Below the pieces are notes generated by a model, which was not told the origin of the DNA, did not search any database, and was given only the letters and a program-made list of their open reading frames with translations. The position numbers were made by a program, and so were the translations under genes. 51,923 nucleotides of DNA from positions 1-51,923 of the forward strand of contig JACDUA010000026.1 of assembly GCA_013519935.1 (NCBI GenBank), read 5' to 3'. Shown in pieces: positions 43,600 to 51,923 of this stretch. The DNA comes from Ectothiorhodospiraceae bacterium WFHF3C12 (GTDB lineage Bacteria > Pseudomonadota > Gammaproteobacteria > Nitrococcales > Nitrococcaceae). Each line of letters opens with the position of its first letter. The first letter of the stretch is position 1.

Positions 43600-44769
43600 T
43601 CACGCTCTCTCAAGCTCAAGAATGCTCAGGTAGTTCGAGACGGCGGATCCGCCCATATTGAAGACGGCCGCTAGACCAGCTCCCGGTATCTGCATACCAT
43701 CCGCCTCTCCGGCCAGCTGCTTGGCCGCCATGACGTGCATGGAGACGCCTGTTGCTCCCACGGGATGGCCCTTTGCCTTCAGGCCGCCCGACGGGTTCAC
43801 CGGCAGCCGTCCGTCCTTCCGGGTCCATCCTTCCAGCACGGCGCGGTACCCCTCGCCGCGGGGCGTCAGCCCCATTGACTCGTACTGGATGAGCTCGGCG
43901 ATGGTGAAGCAGTCGTGGGTCTCCACCAGGTCCAGCTCCTCCAGGGTCAGGCCGGCCTCGTTGAGGCCCGTCGCCCAGGCCCGCTCCGCCCCCTCGAATC
44001 GGGTCATGTCCCGGCGGCTCATGGGCAGAAAGTCGTTGACCTGCACGCGCGAGCGAAAGCCGATACGGCGGCGGGCGTCGCGGGCAGCGTCATCGGTGAC
44101 CAGCACGACCGCCGCGGCGCCATCCGAGATCGGTGAACAGTCGGTGCGGCGGAGCGCGCCGGCCACCAGCGGGTTGTTGTCCGAGACTGTGTTGCAGAAT
44201 TCGAACCCGAGGTCCTTGCGAAGCTGCGCGTAGGGATTGTCGACACCATTCTGGTGGTTCTTGGCGGCAATTCGGGCGAGGATCTCTCGCTGGTCGCCGA
44301 AACGCCCGAAGTACTGATCGGCGATGTGCGCGAAAACCCCGACGAAGCCACCCTGAATGCCGGACTCCTCGCGCCGGTAGCTGGCCGCCAGCAGACTGTC
44401 TGCCACCTGGGGGGCGGGACTGTCCGTCATCTTCTCGACCCCCACCACCAGGACGCGACGTCCGCGACCCGCGGCCAGGAAGTCGAGGCCGGCATGGATG
44501 GCGGCGGAACCGGTGGCACAGGCATTCTCCAGGCGAGTTGCCGGCTTGAATCGAAAGGCTTCATCGGCCTGAAGCGCGAGTGAGGCCGTGAAGTCCTGGG
44601 CGCTCATGCCGTTATTGAAATGGCCGACGAAGATGGCGTCGATCTCTCCGGCCGACACCCCGGCATCGTCAAGCGCCTCGCGAGTGGCCGCGACGAGCAG
44701 GTCTTCCGAGTCCTGGCCATTCAGCCGGCCCAACGGCGTGTGTCCCCATCCGATCATGTAACTTTGCAT
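43600..44769 (-). CDS. SCP2-type thiolase (acetyl-CoA acetyltransferase family)
   Basis: 389 residues. Catalytic Cys84 in ENACATGSAAIHA, His in VETHDCFTIAE and the C-terminal NPSGGLKAKGHPVGATG. The start MQSYMIGWGHTPLGRL and the ETHDCF motif place it with sterol-carrier-protein-X type thiolases, which often cleave branched or ring-derived 3-ketoacyl-CoAs. It follows the SDR gene after eight bases. Confidence 0.9.
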   Translation of the reverse strand: MQSYMIGWGHTPLGRLNGQDSEDLLVAATREALDDAGVSAGEIDAIFVGHFNNGMSAQDFTASLALQADEAFRFKPATRLENACATGSAAIHAGLDFLAAGRGRRVLVVGVEKMTDSPAPQVADSLLAASYRREESGIQGGFVGVFAHIADQYFGRFGDQREILARIAAKNHQNGVDNPYAQLRKDLGFEFCNTVSDNNPLVAGALRRTDCSPISDGAAAVVLVTDDAARDARRRIGFRSRVQVNDFLPMSRRDMTRFEGAERAWATGLNEAGLTLEELDLVETHDCFTIAELIQYESMGLTPRGEGYRAVLEGWTRKDGRLPVNPSGGLKAKGHPVGATGVSMHVMAAKQLAGEADGMQIPGAGLAAVFNMGGSAVSNYLSILELERA

Positions 44770-44777
44770 CGTCGGCC

Positions 44778-45578
44778 TCACGCGTACCGGCAGGTGATCC
44801 CGCCATCGACCACCAGGTCGTGACCGGTGATGTATTTGGCTTCGTCCGAGGCGAGGAATACCGCGGCATGGGCCACGTCCCATGCGTCGCCCATCTGCCC
44901 GGTGGGGCACTGAGCGTTTCGCATCGCCACCATCTTCTCGGTGTCCCCCTCGGAATAGCCCTTGGACAGGCCCTGGTAGATGAACGGCGTGTCCATCAGG
45001 CCGGGGAGTATGGTGTTGGCGCGAATCCCCTGGTCGGCATACTGCATGGCCACACTCTGGCACAGCTGCATGACGGCCGCCTTGGTGGTGCTGTAGGCCA
45101 CATAGGGTACGCCGGTGTAGCGGATGCCGGCTATGGAACCGGTTACCAGGACCACGCCGCGGCGCTGGGCGCTCATGACCGGCAGGACGTGTTTGCAGGT
45201 GAGGTAGCTGCTGGTCAGATTGACGGCGACCGCGCGGTTCCAGTCCTCCTCGGCGAGCTCAACCGGCCCGCCCAACGGGACGATCCCGACGTTGTGATGG
45301 AGGATGTCCACCGTACCGTAGACATCAACGCAGTTGGCCACCATTTGCCGAACCGCACCGGAGTCGGTCGCGTCGCACTGGTAGGCCCTCGCCTCATGGC
45401 CTTCTCCGCGAATAATGCCGGCCGTTTCCTCGGCCGCCTCACCGTTGATGTCCACGGCGAAGACCCTGGCGCCCTCGCGGGCGGCGAGCACGGCGCTCGC
45501 CTTGCCGTTGCCCCATCCGGGTCCGATGGACCCCGCACCGATGACCAGCATCACGCGGTCTTGAAGTCGACCGGCCAT
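44778..45578 (-). CDS. Short-chain dehydrogenase, hydroxyacyl-CoA type
   Basis: 266 residues. Cofactor motif VIGAGSIGPGWGNGKA, HHNVG, and YSTTK with catalytic Tyr and Lys. Start at 45578 is set by GGGAGG. Between a CoA ligase and a thiolase, oxidation of a 3-hydroxyacyl-CoA is the natural role, though not proven. Confidence 0.88.
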   Translation of the reverse strand: MAGRLQDRVMLVIGAGSIGPGWGNGKASAVLAAREGARVFAVDINGEAAEETAGIIRGEGHEARAYQCDATDSGAVRQMVANCVDVYGTVDILHHNVGIVPLGGPVELAEEDWNRAVAVNLTSSYLTCKHVLPVMSAQRRGVVLVTGSIAGIRYTGVPYVAYSTTKAAVMQLCQSVAMQYADQGIRANTILPGLMDTPFIYQGLSKGYSEGDTEKMVAMRNAQCPTGQMGDAWDVAHAAVFLASDEAKYITGHDLVVDGGITCRYA

Positions 45579-45601
45579 AGTCCCTCCCGTGAATCGAGTC
45601 G

Positions 45602-47155
45602 TTATTGCTGCGGCGGCACGATCCCGGTGTTGCTCTCGAGCTCGTCGCGCAGCGCCGTTTTCAGAACCTTGCCGTAGGCATTCTTGGGCAGCTCTTCGAG
45701 AAACCGGTATTCCCGCGGGCGTTTGAAACGGGCGATGCACTCCAGGCAATGCGTGTCCAGGGACGCCGGGGTGATCGAGGCACCAGCCGCCGGCACCACG
45801 AACGCAACGACTGCCTCGCCCCATTCCCGGTCCGGGCGGCCGATGACCGATACTTCCGCCACGCCCTCATGTGACAGCAGGGTTTCCTCGATCTCCCGCG
45901 GGTAGATGTTGGTGCCCCCACTGATGATGACGTCCTTGGTCCGGTCCTTGAGCGTGAGGAATCCCTGTTCGTCGAAGCAGCCGACATCCCCGGTGTGCAG
46001 CCAGCCGCCGGCCATCGTCCGGGCCGTCGCCTCCGGCGCTTCCCAGTAGCCCTTCATCACGATGTCGCCCCGCACCAGGACCTCGCCCACTTCGCCCGGT
46101 GGCAGCGCGTTGCCGCTGTCATCGGCGATGCACACCTCGACGAACGTCTGGGGTATGCCCACCGACGCAAGCCGCTCGTCGTCGCCCGAGCGAATGGCTT
46201 CGGCATGGATTGCCTTGTTCATCGCCGTAATGGTCATCGGGCTCTCGCCCTGGCCATAAATCTGGGCGAATTTGTTGCCGAATCGCGCGATGGCCTCCTT
46301 GAGGTCTTCCAGGTACATGGGACCGCCCCCGTAGACGACGGTCTTCAGGTTCGAGGTATCCGCATTGGCGTTCGCCGCGCTGTCGGTAAGCCGTCGAACC
46401 ATCGTCGGCGCCGCGAAAAAGGAGACCCCCTGAAACCGTTCGATGACGGCGAAGATTTCCTCGGGGTCGAAGCCGCCGCTCTCCGGGATTACCTGCAACG
46501 CACCTGCCGCCACGTGGGGCAGGATGTACATCCCCGAGCCGTGGGACATGGGCGCGGCGTGGATGATGGCGTCGTCACCGTCGATGGTGTCGACGTCGGA
46601 GAAGTAGCCGCTGGTCATCATGGCCAGATTGCGATGGGTTAGTATCGCGCCCTTGGGTGAACCGGTGGTTCCGCTGGTGTAGAAGAGCCAGGCCGGGTCG
46701 TCGGGCGCCGCGGGCGTGAGCGCCATCGCGCCGGCGCCAAACAGCTCCGCGTACGTGTCGCTTTCCGTGTCGATCACGCTGGCCAGCGACGGCACCTTCC
46801 CGGTGTCACCCCGAAGCGCGCTCGCAAGCTTCGGGGTCGCGAAACACACCTTGGCGCCGCTGTGTTCGAGGATGTACGTGAACTCGGGAAGCGCGAGCTT
46901 GGCATTCACGGGGACGGCGACCAGCCCGGCGTGCCAGATCCCGAAGAGGGTTTCCAGGTAGGCGGGGCTGTTCTTCATGATGATCGCGACACGGTCGCCC
47001 GGCCGGCAGCCGAGGCGTTCCCGCAAGGCCCATGCGAGCCGGCTTGCCCGGGCGCCGAGCGTTGCATAGTCGCTCAGAACGCTTTCGCCCAGCGCCACCG
47101 CCGGACGACTCCCATGGCTTCGCGCAGCCCTGACCAGTAGGTTCGCGACGTTCAC
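45602..47155 (-). CDS. Acyl-CoA synthetase (AMP-forming), second copy
   Basis: 517 residues. ATP loop YTSGTTGSPKGA, YGQGESPM, LHTGDVGCFDEQGFL, and C-terminal Lys in LPKNAYGKVLK. Start is probably the GTG at 47155 with GGAGGAG just upstream; an ATG 44 codons earlier lacks this. Heads the ligase-SDR-thiolase operon, downstream of the LAL regulator gene and in the same direction. Its short length and YGQGE signature differ from the other ligase, so a different acid is expected. Confidence 0.9.
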   Translation of the reverse strand: MNVANLLVRAARSHGSRPAVALGESVLSDYATLGARASRLAWALRERLGCRPGDRVAIIMKNSPAYLETLFGIWHAGLVAVPVNAKLALPEFTYILEHSGAKVCFATPKLASALRGDTGKVPSLASVIDTESDTYAELFGAGAMALTPAAPDDPAWLFYTSGTTGSPKGAILTHRNLAMMTSGYFSDVDTIDGDDAIIHAAPMSHGSGMYILPHVAAGALQVIPESGGFDPEEIFAVIERFQGVSFFAAPTMVRRLTDSAANANADTSNLKTVVYGGGPMYLEDLKEAIARFGNKFAQIYGQGESPMTITAMNKAIHAEAIRSGDDERLASVGIPQTFVEVCIADDSGNALPPGEVGEVLVRGDIVMKGYWEAPEATARTMAGGWLHTGDVGCFDEQGFLTLKDRTKDVIISGGTNIYPREIEETLLSHEGVAEVSVIGRPDREWGEAVVAFVVPAAGASITPASLDTHCLECIARFKRPREYRFLEELPKNAYGKVLKTALRDELESNTGIVPPQQ

Positions 47156-47259
47156 AAACGCTCCTCCGCCAAGCGGATACTGTTTGGGCGGCTCGTGCCG
47201 TGAACCGGCCGCCACCCGTTTATGCGTGCAAAGCCTAGAAAGTGTCGGTGAAGATCTCA

Positions 47260-47275
47260 CCCCCCGGTCGGGGGG
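47260..47275. promoter_or_regulatory. GC dyad before the second ligase operon
   Basis: C6-GGTC-G6 palindrome, 105 bp before the ligase start and 34 bp past the regulator stop. It could terminate the regulator mRNA (no U-run is seen) or be a binding site for the LAL regulator. Confidence 0.35.
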
Positions 47276-47308
47276 AATTACGGACATAGCCGGGGGGCCG
47301 AGGTACTG

Positions 47309-49978
47309 TCAGCCGATCAGGCCAAGATCGCGGGCACGCGTGATCGCGGCAGTCCGGTTGTGAACATCGAGCTTGCGGTAGATGCCCTTCAGGTACCATT
47401 TGATGGTCTCGCCGGAGAGGCACAGATGCTGGCCGATCTCGCCGTTGCTCAATCCCTGCTCCATGAGACAGAGGATCTGGTGCTCGCGACTCTGCATGCC
47501 CAGGGTGTCATCCCCCTCACGGTGTCGTGCCGCGCGACGCATCGATCCGGCCAGCAGGGGCGCAAAGGCATGGCCCGCTTCCGCCAGTGATTGCACGAGA
47601 CGACCCAGGTTGGGCCCGGTATTGAGAAACGGCAGGATCAGCCGTTCCGACGAAGCCTGATCCACTGCGCTTGCCAGCGTCGCCTGCGCCTCATCCCATC
47701 GCCGCCACGAAGCCAGCGCCTCCGCTTTCAGCGCGTATGCCGCCACCCAGGAGCGCATGCGACCGCTGGCGGCAGCGCCATCGGCAATGTCCTCGGCGGA
47801 TCCGAGCGCACGGGCCGGCCGCCCGGCGACAAGCTCACGTCGCGTCTCCAGCAACGCCACCTGCTCGAGTCGCTCGCCGCCCGCTGCAGTGCCCTCAGCG
47901 GGCCCATCAGCAAGGTGCGAGCGCGTCGCGGCGATGAGCGGGTCGGCATCCGATAGGCTGCCCTGCGCCAGCGCCATCGCGGCGCGAACCAGGGTCGCCC
48001 GAAAGCGGACTCGCGGGATGCCGCGCGAAGCGCCCAGGAGCTCCGCGTTCTCCAGATCGGCGTCGGCGCCCTCTTTGTTGCCGCGCGACCAACGCACCGC
48101 CGCCCGTGACACCAGCGCGACACCCAGGAATCCGAAGGCCTGGGTCGCCTCGAGGATGGCGACGGCCCGGGTCAGCTCCGTTTCAGCCTCTTCGAGGCGG
48201 TCCGCGTCGTGCAGCGCAATGCCCAGTTGGGCGCGTACGAATGCGGCACCCATCGTGTGCTGCCAGTGGGCGCGCTCCGCGAGACTGGCAGCGCTCTGGA
48301 GCCGTGAGGCAGTCGCCGTGGGGCGCCCCCGCAGCCAGTCAAGAGTCCCGAGGTTGAAATGGGCCAGCAGGGTTACGAGCGCGCTCCCCGCGGCCTCCGA
48401 GATCTCGACCGCCTGTTCCAGGCTGCGCTCGGCTTCCTCCAGGTGCCCGGCGGATCGACTGGCGTAAGCCATAACGACGTAGCCGAACGCGCGAACCGCA
48501 GGATCAGCGCCCTTCAGGCGGTCGGCGAGGTCGGCATTCAAACCGGAGCTGCCGGGCTCGTCGGTCTGTATGACGCTCAAAGCTGCGCGCAGCACGCAGA
48601 TTTCCGCGCCCAAGGTGGCCTCCTGGGCCGCGTCGCCGGTCGCCGCGGCGGTCTCGGCTTCCGCGAGGCGCCTGCGGGCACCGTTGAAATCGCCCAGGTA
48701 GGCAAAGGCCCAGGCATCCAGGGCACACAGCGTGGGTGAGCGTGCGCGGATTTCGTCGGGAATCTGCTCGGTGCGAAGGCGCAGCTCCTTGAAGCGTCCG
48801 GCGCGGAAAAGGATCCGCCCGTACCCCCTGAGCAGCTCGGCGGCCCGCTCCACCAGCCCGCCACGAAGAGCGTAGTCGATCGCTTCCGACGTGGCGCCGG
48901 CGTCCTCGCACCAACGCGAGGCACGCTCGTGAAGCGTCCGACGGTGATACTCGTCGAGCCTCAGCAGTCGGCTTTGCAGGAACTCCCGAAAAAGGGGGTG
49001 ATACCGATACCAGGTCCGCTGATCGTCAAGCCGGAACACGAAAAGCCGGCTCTGATCCAGGGTCTCGAGCATCGCCGCCGCGTCGGAGCGGTCGCACACC
49101 GCGGCGCAAAGGGCCGGGTTCATGCGATCGAGGATCGAGGTGTCCCGGAGGAATTCCCGGACCCGCTCCGGCTGTCGGCCGTAGACATCCTCCATCAGGT
49201 AGTCGGCAACGTTGGCCTGGTTGCCGGAAAAGGCGCGCGCGGCTGCGTCCGGGTCGCATGATTCCGCCAATGACAGTGCCGCGAGTTGCAGGCCGGCTGC
49301 CCAGCCCTCCGTGCGCTCGTGGAGTGCGGTGACCTGATCCGCTGACAGCGGCAGATCGGCTCGGCGAAGGAACGCCCGGGTCTCGTTGAGCGAGAACTGC
49401 AGCTCCTGCCAATCGATCTCCAGCATCCGGCCTTCGGTCCGAAGCCTGGCCAGGCCGAGAGGCGGGCGATGCCGCGCACCGATCACAAGATTCACGTTTG
49501 CCGGCAGGTTCCGGATGATCTGATCCATGGCGGTATGGATCTCGGGAACCGTTATCTCATGGTAGTCGTCAATTAATACCACCAGTCGTCGCTCGGGTTC
49601 GGACAGCTCCACGGCCAACGCGTACACCAGGTCGTCCGGCGAGACACCGGCCGCGCTCTCCAGCCATTCGACCAGCCCGTCCCCGAAGCCTGGACGGCAC
49701 CTCTGAATGGCTGCGATGAATTGCACGAAGAAGCGATGGAAGGCGTCTGCCAGGCCGGTGACGGACAGCCAGGCGACGTCGTTTCCGCGATCGTGCAGGT
49801 GGCCGTGCCACTGAGCCAGGACGGTGGTCTTGCCGGCACCCGCAGGGCCGATCACGAGCGCAACGTGGCTGCCGGCCAGCTCATCGGCGCGATCGATGAG
49901 CCGCGCCCGCGGCAGCGGCGTCCGGCCGCTGCCCGGCGGGCACAGCAGCGTCGGTATGACCTTGAGTTCCTTATCCAT
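47309..49978 (-). CDS. LAL-type transcriptional regulator (MalT/AlkS-like, STAND ATPase + LuxR HTH)
   Basis: 889 residues, the same scale as MalT and AlkS. Walker A GPAGAGKTTVLAQW near 45, Walker B RLVVLIDDYHEI, a winged-helix arm, a long helical-repeat (TPR-like) middle, and a C-terminal LuxR helix-turn-helix (about 825-889: SREHQILCLMEQGLSNGEIG, then GETIKWYLKGIYRKLDV). Such proteins bind an inducer and ATP, oligomerise and activate adjacent catabolic operons. AlkS does this for alkane genes. The ATG at 49978 lacks a strong ribosome site; a longer start is possible. It probably controls the ligase-SDR-thiolase operon that follows. Confidence 0.88.
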   Translation of the reverse strand: MDKELKVIPTLLCPPGSGRTPLPRARLIDRADELAGSHVALVIGPAGAGKTTVLAQWHGHLHDRGNDVAWLSVTGLADAFHRFFVQFIAAIQRCRPGFGDGLVEWLESAAGVSPDDLVYALAVELSEPERRLVVLIDDYHEITVPEIHTAMDQIIRNLPANVNLVIGARHRPPLGLARLRTEGRMLEIDWQELQFSLNETRAFLRRADLPLSADQVTALHERTEGWAAGLQLAALSLAESCDPDAAARAFSGNQANVADYLMEDVYGRQPERVREFLRDTSILDRMNPALCAAVCDRSDAAAMLETLDQSRLFVFRLDDQRTWYRYHPLFREFLQSRLLRLDEYHRRTLHERASRWCEDAGATSEAIDYALRGGLVERAAELLRGYGRILFRAGRFKELRLRTEQIPDEIRARSPTLCALDAWAFAYLGDFNGARRRLAEAETAAATGDAAQEATLGAEICVLRAALSVIQTDEPGSSGLNADLADRLKGADPAVRAFGYVVMAYASRSAGHLEEAERSLEQAVEISEAAGSALVTLLAHFNLGTLDWLRGRPTATASRLQSAASLAERAHWQHTMGAAFVRAQLGIALHDADRLEEAETELTRAVAILEATQAFGFLGVALVSRAAVRWSRGNKEGADADLENAELLGASRGIPRVRFRATLVRAAMALAQGSLSDADPLIAATRSHLADGPAEGTAAGGERLEQVALLETRRELVAGRPARALGSAEDIADGAAASGRMRSWVAAYALKAEALASWRRWDEAQATLASAVDQASSERLILPFLNTGPNLGRLVQSLAEAGHAFAPLLAGSMRRAARHREGDDTLGMQSREHQILCLMEQGLSNGEIGQHLCLSGETIKWYLKGIYRKLDVHNRTAAITRARDLGLIG

Positions 49979-50238
49979 AATGGGGCGGTTCCGACCGAGC
50001 GTCGGAGCAGGCACGACCGGGAAACGTGGGACCATCATACGCCAAAGGAGGGCCGTGCCCGCCAGTCGCCGCCACCGGCTATCCGTGCAGGGCGTCGCCG
50101 CCGCGGCTGGCACACCGAGCCCCGAAAGCTGCTACGATCCCTGTCCGGATGCGGCTTCCCAGCCGTTCACGCGGGATGCGCGCTCCAGTCTTTCGGGAAC
50201 ACTTCGAGTTTGGTTCCCGCCATTTACCGGGTGGGTGT

Positions 50239-50907
50239 ATGGAAGATCTGGCCGCCGTGGCTTCGTGGGCCGCGTACCTGGCTGAACAGCATCAGGCGAG
50301 GGTGCGGACCGACCTGTGCGTCCGCGATTTTCCGGCCAATACCTGTGTGGCGCGGCTTGGCAAACCCGCCGACGTCTGGGTAGGCGTTGTCGACGGTCTC
50401 GTGAAGCTGAGCACCATGTCGCCCGACGGGAAGGCAGTCACGCTCGAGGGCGTGGCCAGCGGCGGATGGTTCGGCGAAGGGTCGGTTCTCAAGCGTGAGC
50501 TGCGCAAATATGACATCGTCACGCTACGCCCATCCCGGGTAGCGCTTCTGCCGGCCAGCACCTTCTTCTATCTGCTCGAGAACAGCATTCCCTTCAATCA
50601 GTTCCTGCTCCACCAGGTCAACGAGCGCCTGGGCCACTTCATCGGGGCGCTGGAACACGAGCGAATGCTCGGCCCGGACGCCCGGGTGGCGAGGACGCTC
50701 GCCCAGCTGCTCAATCCCCGGCTATGCCCGGGCGCGGGGCGGCACCTGCGGATTTCCCAGGAGGAGCTCAGTCACCTGGCGGGTATTTCCCGGCAACGCG
50801 TCAATCGCGCCCTCCGCGCACTCGATCGGGCAGGCCTGGTGCAGGTCTACCATGGAGCGATCACGATCCTCGACGTGGACGGCCTTTGGAGCTTCGGCGG
50901 CGGCTAG
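50239..50907 (+). CDS. Crp/Fnr-family transcriptional regulator
   Basis: 222 residues. A cyclic-nucleotide-binding-like domain (KPADVWVGVVDGLVKLSTMSP then GGWFGEGSVLK), the long dimer helix, and a C-terminal winged helix-turn-helix (LRISQEELSHLAGISRQRVN). The cysteine spacing does not resemble the Fe-S cluster ligands of FNR, and cAMP contacts are not obvious, so the effector is unknown. Divergent from the LAL regulator across 260 bp. Its TAG stop (50905-50907) lies inside the CTAG target of an IS481-type insertion. Confidence 0.86.
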   Translation: MEDLAAVASWAAYLAEQHQARVRTDLCVRDFPANTCVARLGKPADVWVGVVDGLVKLSTMSPDGKAVTLEGVASGGWFGEGSVLKRELRKYDIVTLRPSRVALLPASTFFYLLENSIPFNQFLLHQVNERLGHFIGALEHERMLGPDARVARTLAQLLNPRLCPGAGRHLRISQEELSHLAGISRQRVNRALRALDRAGLVQVYHGAITILDVDGLWSFGGG

Positions 50908-50908
50908 C

Positions 50909-51923
50909 TGTGACCTTCCAGTAGGTTGTTCACTCGGGACCTACCCGGAAGACTGGAGGTGCGAACCAAACCATCCCTCCAGGAGGCCCGAGTGAACAAC
51001 CATCAAAATGCCCGATTGACCGTCTATGGTCGAGAGCTGCTGGTCCGCCGTGTCGTCGAGCACGGTCTGCGCCCCAGCGAGGCCGCGCAGGCCGCCGGGG
51101 TCAGTACGCGCACGGCCTACAAGTGGCTGCGCCGCTATCGCGAAGGGGGCCGAGCGGCGCTGGCGAACCGCAGCTCCCGGCCCTCATGCTGCCCCCACGC
51201 GATCAGCGCCGGCTGCCGTGAGCGCATTATCGCGCGCCGCCGCACGCGCCAGTGCTACCACCAGATCAGCCAGGCCCTGGGTGTTGGGCGGGCCACCGTG
51301 GCGCGGGTGCTGCGCCGGGCCGGGCTGAACCGTCTCGCCGACCTGGAGCCCGCCCCCGCGCCGCGGCGCTACGAGCATCCTCATCCCGGGGCGCTGGTGC
51401 ATCTCGACATCAAAAAGCTCGGGCGCTTTCAACGCCCCGGCCACCGCGCTACCGGGGACCGTCAAGCCGGCCATTCCGCGGGCGCCGGCTGGGAGTACGT
51501 GCACGTGAGCATCGACGATCACTCGCGCATCGCCACCGCCAGCATCCACGCCGACGAGCGCGCCGGCAGCGCCTGGCGCGCGCTGCTGCAGGCGGTGCGC
51601 TACTACCGCCGCCTCGGCGTGCGCGTCGAGCGGGTGCTCACCGACAACGGCGCCTGCTACCGCTCCCGGGGATTTTGGCGCCTGTGCCGGCGCCTTGGTA
51701 TCCGCCACAAACGCACCCGCCCCTATACGCCCCGCACCAACGGCAAAGCCGAGCGCTTTATCCAGACCGCGCTGCGCGAGTGGGCCTATGCCCGCGCCTA
51801 CCAACACTCCGAGCAGCGTGCTCGCCACCTGCCGTACTGGCTGCACCAGTACAACTGGCACCGGCCTCACGCTAGCCTCGGCAAACGTCCACCCGTCTCG
51901 CGCCTTCCAGGCGTGAACAACCT
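50909..51923 (+). mobile_element. IS481-family insertion sequence, right end cut by the window
   Basis: The left end starts TGTGACC and contains TAGGTTGTTCAC (to 50933), very like the known IS481 end. The last 11 bases of the window, GTGAACAACCT, are the inverse of AGGTTGTTCAC, so about 14 bases of the right end are missing. The preceding bases GCTAGC (50903-50908) fit the NCTAGN target that IS481 elements use and duplicate. The predicted full length is about 1.03 kb. Confidence 0.85.
50992..51923 (+). CDS. IS481-family DDE transposase, open at the window edge
   Basis: About 310 residues, no stop before the edge. Start is GTG with AGGAGG six bases upstream. An N-terminal helix-turn-helix (RPSEAAQAAGVSTRTAYKWL) is followed by the catalytic core: HLDIKKLGRF (first Asp), VLTDNGACYRS (second Asp) and RPYTPRTNGKAERFIQT (Glu), a complete DDE triad. 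The C-terminal YNWHRPHASLGKRPPVSRL is typical of IS481. The copy looks intact. The stop would lie beyond the window, probably within the duplicated CTAG. Confidence 0.9.
   Translation, partial: MNNHQNARLTVYGRELLVRRVVEHGLRPSEAAQAAGVSTRTAYKWLRRYREGGRAALANRSSRPSCCPHAISAGCRERIIARRRTRQCYHQISQALGVGRATVARVLRRAGLNRLADLEPAPAPRRYEHPHPGALVHLDIKKLGRFQRPGHRATGDRQAGHSAGAGWEYVHVSIDDHSRIATASIHADERAGSAWRALLQAVRYYRRLGVRVERVLTDNGACYRSRGFWRLCRRLGIRHKRTRPYTPRTNGKAERFIQTALREWAYARAYQHSEQRARHLPYWLHQYNWHRPHASLGKRPPVSRLPGVNN

Noticed and set aside
50239-50907. Oxygen-sensing FNR
   Set aside because: The cysteine pattern needed for the Fe-S cluster is not present at the N-terminus.

Overview
The window is high-GC bacterial chromosome with short operons, ATGA/GTGA gene overlaps and clear Shine-Dalgarno sequences. 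The order rsmB – DUF4390 – NtrY-like kinase – NtrX-like regulator – trkA – trkH, plus greB and a yqaA-type gene, points to a gammaproteobacterium, probably of the Ectothiorhodospiraceae or a related halophilic group. That placement is inference from gene content and order; no rRNA gene is present to confirm it.

Layout. (1) 1-7743: housekeeping block with the end of rsmB, a DUF4390 protein, an NtrYX-like two-component pair and the TrkA/TrkH potassium system. (2) 7744-8108: a gap built of nested inverted repeats (REP/MITE-like). (3) 8109-14830: an acyl-CoA type catabolic neighbourhood with an SDR, a saccharopine-dehydrogenase-like reductase, a histidine phosphatase / TetR / APH-fold kinase operon behind a probable leaderless promoter and a palindromic operator, two tandem MaoC hydratases and an epoxide-hydrolase-like enzyme. 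(4) 14831-22813: a lower-GC island of Rhs/YD-repeat genes. The Rhs protein is split over two adjacent genes, each with its own export signal. The second ends in the DPxGL core and a variable tip followed by a small membrane protein. Downstream lies an orphan Rhs C-terminus that repeats about 590 bp of the core, carries a different tip and has its own small membrane partner. (5) 22814-30938: a PPOX-family protein, a TonB-dependent receptor with a Fur-box-like site, a methyltransferase, a TRAP transporter and alanine dehydrogenase. (6) 30939-34914: an ISL3 transposase remnant and a large secreted malectin/PA14/thrombospondin-3-repeat protein. (7) 34915-36744: an acyl-CoA thioesterase, a YqaA-like membrane protein and GreB. 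(8) 36901-43261: a six-gene minus-strand operon coupling an acyl-CoA ligase to a complete LIV-type ABC transporter. (9) 43600-50907: a second acid-degradation operon (acyl-CoA ligase, SDR, SCP2-type thiolase) behind a MalT/AlkS-like LAL regulator, with a divergent Crp/Fnr regulator. (10) 50909-51923: an IS481-family element inserted at the stop codon of the Crp/Fnr gene and cut by the window edge.

Much of the metabolism points the same way: uptake of organic acids (TRAP, LIV), activation to CoA thioesters (two ligases), and beta-oxidation-like steps (MaoC, SDRs, thiolase, thioesterase, a putative hydroxyacyl-CoA kinase). The least understood part is the Rhs island. Its two-signal-peptide split and two exchangeable tip/membrane-partner pairs look like an exported polymorphic-toxin locus with no type VI secretion parts in view.
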